64,000 bases of DNA from Aquanectria penicillioides (lineage: Eukaryota; Ascomycota; Sordariomycetes; Hypocreales; Nectriaceae): the NCBI GenBank assembly GCA_003415625.1, contig PYIU01000006.1:186001-250000 (forward strand), given 5' to 3'. Positions 23,380-34,100 of this stretch are shown here, piece after piece. The notes beneath the pieces are model-generated. The model searched no databases. It was not told where the DNA came from and saw only the letters and a program-made list of their open reading frames with translations. Positions within the stretch are counted from its first letter, which is position 1, and every line of letters starts with the position of its first letter. The translations under genes and the position numbers were made by a program.

Positions 23380-25140
23380 ATAGCAAAAAGTAAAGAGATT
23401 ATTTAATTATAGCTAAAAGAAGCATTTAATAACTCTAAAAGATACTTTATAATGCTAGTAATAGCTATAAAGAAATAGATTTTAGCTGCCTGCACTAATG
23501 CTAATCTAACTATAGTCTATAATGCCTTTAACTAGCTAAATGCCAACCTTTAAAGGAAGGCATTCTTTAAGGAAATTTATGCTTTTATTAATAAAGGCAT
23601 ATTTAAATTTATTTTAAAAAGAGAGTTACTAAAAAGTAAAAGACTACTTATAGTAAAGTAAATAAATCAATATAAAAGAGATAAAAACAATATAATAGTT
23701 ATATATAAAGCTTAATTTATAGTATATAGCTTTATGCAAAAGGAAGGCATTAATTATTAAAAGACCTTTTCCTTAACTATAAAAGCTAACTCCTAAAGGA
23801 TACTGCTTACTTATACTATATAGACCAAAAAGAAGCTATTATAAAATAATATAATTATAGTATATTTAAATAAAAAGCTAAAAGAAAACATTTATATTAT
23901 AACCTTCTCTTTATTTAATAAGTTCTTTAAGGATCTAAAGTATAAACATTTAGCTAAAAAAGTAGGCTATAAATAAGGCATTAAATATATTATATAATTG
24001 CTTATAGCTCTATATAGCCTTAAGTAAAGTGCTTAATAGTAGCAAAAGAAACTAAAAAAGATACTTAATAAGTTAGGCCTTAAGAGGCTATAGAGTAATA
24101 CTATAGTTTATATAAACTAAATAAAAGAGATTATTATAGCTATATATATAAATAATATACTTATAGTTATTAATAATAATAAAAATATAAATACCTTTAT
24201 TAATAAACTTATATAAAAAGTAAAGATAAAATCACTTAAATTTCTTAAGCTTTTTTTAGGTATAGCTATTATAGCAAAAGAAAATAAATTGCTTATACTA
24301 TTATAAAGAAACTATATAATAAGTATCTTTAAGCAATTTAAATACTTTAACTATAAAGCTATAAATATACTAATAAAAATAGAAACTTACTATTTAATTA
24401 AGGCAATTAATATCCCTAATATAAAGGCTATTAGTAAAGAATATATATTAATAATAGAAAAAGTTAACTATCTCTTATAGTAAAGCTAGCCTAATTTAGC
24501 CTTTATATATAGTCTTTAGGTATACTTTTTAAATAGTTTAAGCAAGCAATAACTTAAGGCTATAAGAAAAATACTGCAATATATTAAAAGGAGTCTTAAT
24601 TACTTTATTTATTATTATTGCCTTAAGGAAGAGTTATATAGCAATCTATTTAATCTTTATAGCTATTATAACTTTAATTATACTAGCTACCTAAAGATAG
24701 CATAATTAACTAAAGGATATATATTCCTTATAAATAAAGGTTTAATTATATAGTTTAATAAGTATTAAAAGACTATAATAAAGTCCTTAATAAAAGCTAA
24801 ATATTATATATTAATAAAAGCAATATTGCAAATTATATAAATAAAGAGCTTTATAAAAGAACTTAATAGCCTATTAACTGCCCTAATAGTAATCTTTATA
24901 GATAATTAAAGTGCTATAAAGCTAATATATAACTTTAAATTCTATATTTATATAAAGTATATTTAAGTATAGTATTACTTTATAAAAGAGGCTATTAAAA
25001 ATAATATAATTAAACTATAATATATTCCTTTTACTAAAAATATTGCTAATATATTTATAAAGCTATTAATAGGCCTATTATACTACTCTTTTATTAATGC
25101 TTTAAGATTAAAGCTAAAATTAAAGAAAGTACTATACTAA
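23380..25140 (+). pseudogene. Remnant copia reverse transcriptase and RNase H
   Basis: Degenerate but alignable. At 24139-24165 I-A-I-Y-I-N-N-I-L-I stands where active copia elements have a YVDD catalytic box, so both aspartates have become Asn by G-to-A. L-K-F-L-K-L-F-L-G-I follows about 90 bases on, as in copia. Near 24901 D-N-stop-S-A-I-K-L-I-Y-N matches the RNase H-end D-N-Q-S-A-I motif, with CAA turned to TAA. I-P-F-T-K-N-I-A-N-I-F-I-K-L-L closes the domain. Non-functional. Confidence 0.75.
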
Positions 25141-25347
25141 AAACACTAAAGTAAGCGCAAATAGTGCCTATAAAAGCTTATAGCAATGCCCTTAGCTATA
25201 ATAAAAAAGTCCTATTTAAGTAAATAATTGCTCTAACAATAAGAAAAGAATAATTCTATAATTATATAAGGAATATATATATAAAGAAGATTAAAATAGC
25301 CTTATAATAGCACTTAAGGATAAGCCTTTAATTAAGCTTAAAGGGAG

Positions 25348-25606
25348 TATTAATAGATATAGCAGCTAGGTAAAGGTAGTCGCTGCTATAGATATAGCAG
25401 CCGGCCACAAGCCAACCTTAAGGGCCTTATGGGCCTAGGTCTTAAGGCTATATATCCTCACAAAGGAATCCCTACACTATAAATAGGTGATTGCATTCTG
25501 CGACCACTATCTAGCTGCTCCTTATGAATCCCAATTGATCTAGACCGACCCGTTGCGCATGTTGCCCGCTATAACCGTCCCTGCGTGTGCCTGTATATTG
25601 TTTATA
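25348..25606 (+). repeat. Right LTR of the copia element
   Basis: A 259-bp partner of the left LTR, starting TATTAATAG (mutated from TGTTGACGG) and ending TTTATA. Here the inner (left) half is mutated and the outer (right) half, including GACCGACCCGTTGCGCATG, is preserved: the opposite polarity to the left LTR. It is followed at once by the AAATT target duplication. Confidence 0.92.
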
Positions 25607-25687
25607 AAATTTTAATGAGAAATAAAGACTACCATTCACAGGCATCTAGAATGATCGATTTAGTGCTGTGATTGCTCCACCGAAAGG

Positions 25688-27943
25688 TCAGAGCCTCCGT
25701 TCTCGAAGCGCTAAGCCCGTAAGCAGAGCAAGAATTGAAAATAGAATCGACAGTCCTATCAAGGTTAGCTACGCTGTTTCATAGCTTTGTGGGTTAGTCT
25801 TACCATGACTGTACTCAATTCCTTTCACATAAGCTTCAACAAGAACCTCTGCCACTTTCTTGGGCGCTTCGTCAAGATAAGTCACGCTCTCGGTGGCTTT
25901 CTTGATCACCTTCGGCAAGTTAACTCCGGCCCTACAACTTAGATTCTTTTACAAACCTCTTCTATAAAATTCTTGTCCATTCCAAGTTTTGTCAGCTTCA
26001 GCTCCACGACATGTCTCAACCCAGATTGCATCACGGCGCTTGAGGCAGCGAGGCCGACAATGGCGCCAATTGGAACAGTCAGGAAGAATCCGGAGGCAGC
26101 CGCTGCCTTATCCACTGGGTTAATAGCAGCCTGCATAGCAATGAAAACGGCGCTTTGGGCAATCCCGGTGCCAAATCCTCTGTTGAAATACAGTCAAAAC
26201 ATGCCTCTCATAGTCAGACGAACAACAAGTCCTTACCCAGGAATGACATAAAGGGACTCTGCCCATCCAGTATGACCTTGCCACCGAAGGAGCATCAGCC
26301 CATAGCTGAGCATAGAAAAGATGGCAGCGGAGACGATGAGGCTCTTGTATCGGCCAGTCCTGGGAACCTGTTAGTCTCCGAATGTCACCTTGTTTCAGCA
26401 AGTTCCCGACTTTTGTATCAATAATCCAGAAAGGATGCCTCCAGCAGTGTTGCCAAGCACGGCTGGGAAGAGATGTGCCCCAGCAACGGTGCTGGATACG
26501 CGCTGAGTGGCCTGGAAATAGAGCGGGACTGAGTACATCATCTGAATACCGACGTTAGAATTTCCCCACACTGGCGCGAACATGAACCTACTCCCAGCTG
26601 TGCTCCATTCTGAGCAGCCATAATGAGGAATGACATTGTGACATTTCTTTCGTGAAACAAGCGAATAGGAAAAATCGGTTCCTTGGCCCAACGAGACTCC
26701 ACAAGCACAAATAGGACAAGAAGCAAAACTCCAGCTCCCAATAGTGAAAAGATGATTGGGTGATTCCAGGAAATCTTCTGCCCACCGATCTCTAAAGGCA
26801 GCATTAGTGACAAGATTCCGCTGCCGAGAAGCAGAGCGCCGAGGCCATCTATTCTGGCCAGACGACTACCCATACTTGCTTCTGCTTCTTCAGAGTCATC
26901 CGAGGTGGCGTTTGGAAGCATAATTCCACAGAGAATCATAGCGACAATAAAAATGGGAGCCTGGCCGAGAAATGACCTAATAGAGAATTAAGTTAGCCAA
27001 TCTTGGAGAAGTGCTGAACAAATCAACATACCATCTCCAACCGATTGTGTCAGCTAGTAGCCCGCCCAACGGCCCTCCAATGCTTCGTCCCACAGTCGCA
27101 ATGACATTCATGTAGCTCTGCCACGATGCCACGTCCCTCAGCGGTGCAAGATCTAACCCTTTGTTAATCCCGCTTTGAATATCGAATGTTTTCCTTCAAC
27201 CATACCAGTGATGATGACAGTAGCCAAAGCCATCATTCCAGAACCTCCAGAGCCAGAAATTAGTCGTCCTAGAATCACTTGCCACATTGTTTGCCCGATA
27301 CCCCTTGATTTTGTCAACAATCCGTATTTACCAAAGACAAAGCTTGACTCACACCAGGGCACTTTTAAATGTTAGAAAGATCCCTTTTTCAAGACGATTA
27401 AAACTTACCAGCCAACAGCGAATAGCCCATAGCAGAGCATCAGGATAGGTTTGCGGCCATAAATGTCACTCAACTTGCCATACTGAGAAGAATAAGTTTA
27501 GAATTATTTACTTTCTCATTCAAAAGAGTGTCATCAACATACCAGAGACTGAGTGGCTGCGCCAGCTAGCATAAAGCTGATAAACAACCAACTTGAGTCT
27601 TCGAGTTTTCCGAACTCAGACGCGATAACTGGGTGAGTTGCCAATACTAACGATGCATCCGCATTCGAAGTGAATACACCTATAGAATAAGCTTCCAAAT
27701 CGGGAACATCAATGACTATATGGTCTTACCAATGAGCAGGGCAGCTACAACACGAGCCACGTAGGCGTTTCTGTACGGTTTCGAGTCCGACAAGGAAGAC
27801 TCCGGCACCTCGGGATTTTCGCAGTCGGGGGTGACGGAACCATATTGAGTCCTTTGAAATCGCGCATCGTCCTCGGGAGCCCGGGCTGACAGCAGCCTGG
27901 ACGACTCAGTGGCATTTTCGCCATTATGCACCTGAACAGTCAT
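25688..27943 (-). CDS. MFS multidrug / vacuolar basic amino-acid-type transporter (12 exons)
   Basis: Predicted DHA2/VBA-like MFS exporter of about 562 residues, about 14 helices; drug or basic-amino-acid transport is inferred from family only. Exons (minus): 27943-27730, 27679-27543, 27482-27409, 27361-27353, 27303-27206, 27152-27032, 26976-26592, 26541-26411, 26359-26237, 26179-25957, 25909-25804, 25755-25688. All eleven introns are GT-AG, 47-60 bp, and the frame closes exactly. Motifs: Y-G-K-L-S-D-I-Y-G-R-K-P (motif A), G-R-L-I-S-G-S-G-G-S-G-M, D-L-A-P-L-R-D-V-A-S-W and G-R-S-I-G-G-P-L-G-G. Exon 4 is only 9 nt. Two splice sites are weak (GTCGGG at 26410; GTTTGT at 25956) but are forced by frame and family conservation. 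The N-terminus is polar and acidic. It lies 81 bp from the retrotransposon. Confidence 0.8.
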
Positions 27944-29666
27944 TGTTTCACGTCAAGGCCGCAACATGCATCAATTGTCTCGGCTAATCTGGACGGCACA
28001 AACAGCTGATGTTGCATGCAACGGTTTTGAATTATTTGTTGCGGGAACCGTCGCTTTTGTTCCATGTTCGAATCGGAAATGAAGGTGAGCGTGATTAAAC
28101 CTGAAAAGCACATCATCACTGGAGCCCCACTTGGACGCCCATGCACTCGGATATAGGGGACAGGCAACGTAACCAGCAAATGAGCCTCGTCGACGTATCT
28201 TCCGCTAGATAGAAAATGGTGCGGGGAAGATTAGCTATCAGGGAGATCTTATCGCAGCACGGCTCGTGGGCTTTTGCGTGTCTAGTTGCGTGGAACAGGG
28301 TGATTAGATTGCGACGTGAGGAGCAAATCTATCTTGGCAATACACGGATACTTGAGACTTGATGGTATTCAGTCTCTCAATTAATGCTTAAAAAGGTTTG
28401 ACCAATTAATTCGGTTTAGAATTTATTCATGAGATAAACAATGATATGAGTGAGGAACCAGAAATACATAGCTGACACTTCACACATTGTACCTTGTCCT
28501 AAGGCCATTAATCGCCAATATATAAAGCCTGTTTTGGGTAGTCAAGACCGTTTAAACCGTTGAATAGAACAGGTTCGTTCAAAAATGTATTTATGTGCCA
28601 CGGCTACACGGTCAAATATGATTAGGGCTCTCTCCAATCCCACCCAACTCCAGGTCAAATGGGCTCTACACAGTGCGGTCTTGTATTTTCAAGCACAAGA
28701 GAATTAATGGCTCCTAAACCAGATACCTGCCAGCGACGCGCGACTATTACCAGGAAACCTAACGCGTTTAGTTTCCCTTTTCTTCAGTAGAGTGCATGTC
28801 TACATATGATTTCTGCAGCAATCGTGTTACCAATATTTTACAAACTTTGTCCAGGTCTAGAACTCAATACAATAATTTGATCCTGCAACCCTTAGAGCAA
28901 ATAGTTTTCTTTTTTCTCTTTTCTATTGATGTAATTGAGATTTGGACATGCCCTTTGCTCTTCTGTAAAATAGGAACCACCGTCCTAGAAGCGGCACCAA
29001 TACGTCACTGCAATTCTATGACAAGCTTATTCACTCTCAAAAGCTTGGCGATGGTCAGACGAGATCCCTGACCCAGTTCCCGAGACTGTAACTCTGCCAA
29101 TTTCAGCATCTCAAATCGCTTCCACCTGTTTGGGTCTTCGGAGCAATCATTGAGTGGAGACTTGTTCATACGCGGCCGGATCCTGTCGGCTCCACAATCC
29201 TGAATCAAATGACGACGAGGGGCTCGAACTAAAAGCAGGCAAGTCAGGAAAACGATCGATTCCATACATTTGGATTATGACTGTGGAGCAGAAGAGAGGA
29301 AAATTCGCAAAAGTCGAGGGAAACGGTGACTTTGACAAAGTCAATTGCGTACTCTGCGGCCCACGAAAGGTTCAGCACGCTGAGAAGAATTTTCGCCGGC
29401 CTAAAGGGCAATGGTTTTGACAAGACTCGGAACACGCCCCCAATGGCCCCACTGTGTCGGCCTTCTCTCGGGATTTTTCGAAGGTCACGTCAAAGAGGCG
29501 TCAGAGATTCTGAGCCATGAGATCGAGTCATGCGGGACGGCAATACGCGGGAACAAGTACATGTAAAAATCTCAAAAGATGGTATTCAATAAGCTAGACT
29601 GGCTGATGCGAAACGACAAACACCCCCCTTCCCAGGTATAAGGTATGTGGTATATAAAACATTTAT
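27944..29666. other. Intergenic region, MFS gene to amino-acid transporter
   Basis: About 1.7 kb. Two overlapping opposite-strand frames of about 86-88 codons near 29005-29420 have no family resemblance. The region includes the MFS promoter (left) and the 3' end of the Mtr-like gene (right). No other gene is seen. Confidence 0.45.
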
Positions 29667-31162
29667 TTAAGCAATAGGCTCGCAAGTGAATGCTCCACGG
29701 ACAGTGCCCTCACGGAACTGCTTGATCTATGCAAGAGTTAGTATATGGTGAATGGCTTGGTGGCGATTTGGGGAAAACATACAATGTCGTCAATGCTAGC
29801 ATAGGTGCCGCCGACGAGAACGATCATGCCAATTATGAAGATGAGACCATTGAGAATGCTCAGGGGAAGGTTCTCCTTAGAGTGCCAAGGGCCCTTGCGG
29901 ATGAGCATGAACCAGAACAGAGCGGGGAAGTAGAAGGTGAAGCCGGAGATGAAGAGCGAGGAGGAGATGGACAGAAGGTCACTGAAGAAAGGAATGGCCT
30001 CGGCGATGACCCAAGCAATGACGGTGATGGCGGTGATCAGAACAAGCCACGAAATCCAGCCCATCTTGGTGTTGATGTAGCGGTTGACGGAGTCCTTGTA
30101 CACGCGGCCGTGGATGTAACGGGCGCATACGGTGGTGTTAATAGAGCCGGAAATGAAGATGACGGGGAGGGCGATACCGAAGGCGATCTTGGAGATGAGG
30201 GTGCCAGCGGAGAGCAGAGCAGGGGATCGGACATCGTGGCCAACGAAGGCGTAGATGAGAGCACCAGTCAGGGTGTAGATGAAGATCTCAATAAGACCCA
30301 GAGCCCAGATGGACTTGACAAAGTCGTGGGGAGTGTGCATCTCGTCCATGAAGGAGAACTGGCAAATGGCAAAGGAGTAGGCAAAGACAATGTTGGTAAT
30401 AGCAACAAAGGCCTCGGTGAAGTTGATGCCCTCTTTGGGCCAAGCGGTCCAGGCGACAGCGGCGAGACCGCCATCGTCGTTGCTAGACTTTATACCAGTG
30501 GCAATGATGGTGATGCCGACGGCCAGGATGATGGAGACGAAGTCAATGTATCCGAGAATAGCGACTTCAGAGAAGGAGGGAGGAATAGCAATGATGAGGA
30601 GGATAATAGCAGAGACAACACCGAAGACAAGGGAGCAAGCACCGTTGTCGGAGAGGTTCAGGAAGGCAATAGTACCAGTCAAGCAGTGGGATCCGGTGAG
30701 GAAGATGAGCTGCAGGCAGAACATGACACTAACCAGTTCGTAGCCAAACTTGCCCATGATGAGTTGACCAGCATCAGCATAGTGGGAGACATGGGGGAAA
30801 GCCAGCTTGACCTGACCGACGACGTAACTGGTGTAGATGGCGATGAAACCAAGGCCGACGCACAGGATGACACCGGCAACCATGCCCAGGGTGGCAAAGG
30901 CGGAGGGGAGACTCAGGCAGCCGAGAGCGATGGCCTCGACGATGAGAACGACGGTCAATCGCTTCCAGCCGAGGCGGTGGAAGTGGGCGTTACCCTCGGC
31001 GGCCTTTTGCTTCTCAAGGTCGGCGCGGGTGCGCTCGTCCAGGTCGGTGATCTCACCGGCCGTGTCGTCGAACATGATGTCTCGGGCGGGGCTGTCGTTG
31101 GCCTTGTCGGCGCTCTTTCTGTCCGAGACGTTCTTGGCAGCTGGACTTGTAATGGAGTCCAT
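29667..31162 (-). CDS. Amino-acid transporter, Mtr/AVT type (Aa_trans family)
   Basis: Predicted neutral/aromatic amino-acid permease of the AAAP (Aa_trans) family, closest in feel to Neurospora Mtr. Exons 31162-29783 and 29726-29667 flank a 56-bp intron (GTATGT...GCATAG); the second exon encodes the conserved C-terminal I-K-Q-F-R-E-G-T-V-R-G-A-F-T-C, giving 479 residues. Without splicing the protein would end in an unrelated tail. A 65-residue hydrophilic, charged N-terminus precedes about eleven membrane helices. Typical features include the first helix V-L-I-V-E-A-I-A-L-G-C-L-S-L-P-S-A-F and the long acidic loop around D-E-M-H-T-P-H-D-F. Location is plasma or vacuolar membrane. The opposite strand is also open over almost the whole gene, a codon-bias effect. 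Confidence 0.88.
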
Positions 31163-34100
31163 GGTGTATAGTTTGTGGTTGATATATATGCCAAGTGGCT
31201 TGGTGAAAAGAGAGGAGAAGAAGAAGCTGGCTTCTCAAGAAGTGGAATATGGGGGAGGAATTTGTCTTGAAGAAAAACGAACCACCCAAAAACCAATATG
31301 TATGTGGTGTGTGTGTTCTGGAGGATCTTCAAACAAAGACCAAAGAAAGAAGATTGGATTGTTGAAGGGGGAGATGAGGAGGAGGAGGAGGAGTTGAAGC
31401 GATATAAGAGGGAGAGTTTGAGGACTTTATGTACGAGCAGAAGCCAGGAAAGAGGAGGGGGGAGTGGAGGAGGTAAATAGACAAGCGGGAGAGAGACAGG
31501 ACCAGAGGGTTTCCAACCGAGAGTGAGGCCGAAGTTTGTAGTCGTGCCCCAGAGGCAACCGCCGGTGGGTCGAGGAGGGCATACGGGTCCACTGCGGGTG
31601 GTCAGGATTGCCGTTTAGAGGACATTTGAGAAGGCGAGAGAGAGTTGGGTATCCGGATGAGACATGCCAGAGAAGAGCTAGTCGCGGACACAGACACACA
31701 GACACACAGACACACAGACACGCACACGCACAGAGCGGACAGCAGAGAGCAGAGAGCAGAGAGCAGTGAGTAGAGAGAGAGTGGAGATTTGGGAGAAGCC
31801 CTGTTCTAGACGGTTTCTAGTCACGATGACGGCGTGATGCCCTGGTCCCTGGAATAGTCGACCAACTGGTCGTGTTAGTCGCCTTCTCTCAACTTGCGTC
31901 AATGGCGGCGCCGGTCGGAAACCCCCCATCCTCCTCTTCCTCCTCGTCGCCCCAGACACAAGCAAGACCCCAAAGTATCCACCAACCAAGGTCCAAAAAG
32001 GAAGGCCTGATGATGGGCGACTACTTGGGCAATTGAACCGCATGGATGGTGCCCAAATCCAGCAAAAATACGATGCGCAACGGGGTTGTGGTGAGGTGAG
32101 CAAAAAAAAAAAAAAAAACACCCCCTGGTGGATCGCCATTCACACTAATTCTGTTTACCTAATGCGGGCCCGGCAGTGCTACCACAGAGCCGCATGCGAG
32201 CCTCTGCTTGGCTGCGCGCCAGTTGCGATGTGTCAACGAAACGCCGACGGAGCCGCGCACGGCTGGAGGAACTGGACGACGGAGGCATCAAACCAGCGAG
32301 GGAGAAAAAAACAAGCCCACTTATGGGACGGGGGGCCACCGTGTCGGGGAGGCAAATACCACGGGCGGCGCGAGATGAGTGGTCTCCCAGAGGGCCAGAG
32401 GGCTCCAGAGGGCTCCATAGTCCCGTAGAGTCCCATATAATCACATCGTCCCCTACGCCTAAACGGCCCTCTCCGCAGAGTCAGTTTGAGATTGAGTTGG
32501 GGAGCGTGGTAAATTTTACGTCAACATGCTGACCCGGTCGAACCAGAACGGCCACGCGCCGCCGCCCCCTGGGGAGAGAAGGAGGAGAAGAAGGGGGGGT
32601 TGGCTCTGGGGAGGGGGATTGCGGAGGCAACGCGGAGAAGCGGGCGGGTGAGGAGATCCCCAAGATGCGATTGCAAGGTCTGCGCTGAGGCATCGAGGTG
32701 ACGTGCTGTGACGTGAAGCTCCGGGACGCCGGCCGTCGACGACGAGCGAGAACCGGCCGTTTCGGGGCCACGCCAAGCCGGAGCCGACGTTGCAATGAAC
32801 GGGCCAAGCCACGGCAGACTTTGCGGGTACGCCGAGAGGCTCGTCCTGCCTGCTACAGTACAGTACTGGGGGGGGGGGCCAGAGATAAGACAGAGACACA
32901 CGTTGATAACACACACACTCTTGAGGGTGCCCAGCATTTCGTTGACGCACATTATCTCGTCAGCCCTAGTCTCGAATGCTTCTCGAAGCCCGCTAGCCAG
33001 GGGCACGTGCGGGGGGGATGGCGACGAAGCGGGCGAATGGCCAGGCGTTTTCTTCTCATCAGGCATTTTTGTGGGATCTTGCCAGAGGCGTTTGCCGGGA
33101 TGCCAGGGTTTGCGTTCCCTTGGCGGGCGGTGTTCAAGGTTAGCTACACTCTTGTGTCTGTGTCTGTGCCTGTGTGTTTGTTCTCTGTCTGTGTTATCTG
33201 TGGTCTGTCCGTCCGGTCTGTGTGAGAGAGCCCGAAACCAAGCAACCAAGCTTCCATTGTCCCTCTTTTTCTTTTTTTTTTTTTTTAATTCCTTTTCCTT
33301 TTTTAGCCTTCCATTTCTAATTACTTGCACCCGTCTCGTCATGGCGTTTCTCCCCTCCATCATTGTCGCTTCGTCGGGCACACCCACACACGCGCAAGAC
33401 AAGGTTTTTCTCTCCATCGCCCAAGGTTCCCTCTCTTTTTGGTTTGTCCATCTCCACCGCACCGCCCCTAAACTATCTCTCTCCCCCCCCCCCCCCTACA
33501 GGTCGCAAAATGGAGCAGCACCAGGTTGATTCATACTTGGTCTTGATTCCATGAACACCGCCGATGCTCTGTTTGTCTCTCCTGCCATGTACGACTTGAT
33601 GCTGCAATCTGCATTGTTTCCCCACTAGGTACTCCTCCTCCTCCTCCTCCTCCTCCTTCACCTACTCTTACAGTCTCATTCGTCTTCTTCCCTCTTCCCT
33701 CCTAGACTTAACGATGCGATCCGCCATTCCCTCTCGCCGCAGACTGCCCAGATGGTATGTTTTCCCAATGGTACGATCATGCCCCATGATCAGATCCCGC
33801 GTGCCCACCAGATGTCGCCTCGCGCCGGGCCCCCGACGGCAAATGGCAAGCTAAGCCTTGCGTTGCCCTACCCTGTCCTGCATTAATTACCCTGTTGCTT
33901 TGATCATCTTCATCTGTCATCCGTGCCGCGACTTTTCTCGTTCCTTGCCGTGTAATAATGCACATCCTCCGTACTAGGCATCTCATAGCACCTTCTCGTA
34001 CCAGTACGTGCACCGATCCGCATCGGCATCATCGCAACCCCCGACTCTCCCCGTCCTACCCGCTCCGCTCTAACTCTTCTAGGTAGGTCCTATAGTCAAC

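Larger units (their letters stand above)
20097..25611 (+). mobile_element. Ty1/copia-type LTR retrotransposon, heavily RIP-mutated
   Basis: The element occupies 20102-25606 (5505 bp), flanked by a perfect 5-bp target-site duplication AAATT at 20097-20101 and 25607-25611. Two 259-bp LTRs bound it. A polypurine tract ending AAAGGGAG lies directly before the right LTR. The interior is extremely A/T-rich with CpG nearly absent and countless TAA stops. Copia order is still readable on the plus strand: gag-like sequence (about 20870-21750), integrase core (from about 22650), reverse transcriptase and RNase H ending near 25140. Integrase before reverse transcriptase is diagnostic of copia rather than gypsy elements. 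All frames are broken, so the copy cannot move by itself. GC-normal single-copy DNA resumes on both sides. Confidence 0.93.

Noticed and set aside
20361..25347. Possibility that the AT-rich block is mitochondrial DNA or an AT-isochore
   Set aside because: It is bounded by matching LTRs and a perfect 5-bp target duplication, and copia integrase, polymerase and RNase H motifs are readable in order.
29005..29420. Opposite-strand frames of 86-88 codons between the two transporters
   Set aside because: Mutually overlapping and not matching any remembered family or transposon piece.
29729..31171. 480-codon open frame on the plus strand, antisense to the Mtr-like transporter
   Set aside because: Its Gly/Asp/Val-rich translation has no domain and mirrors the codon bias of the real gene on the minus strand, which shows clear transporter helices and a valid intron.
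32521..33529. 313- and 244-codon frames on opposite strands around 33 kb
   Set aside because: They overlap each other, translate homopolymers and simple repeats into Lys- or Phe-runs, and have no family resemblance.
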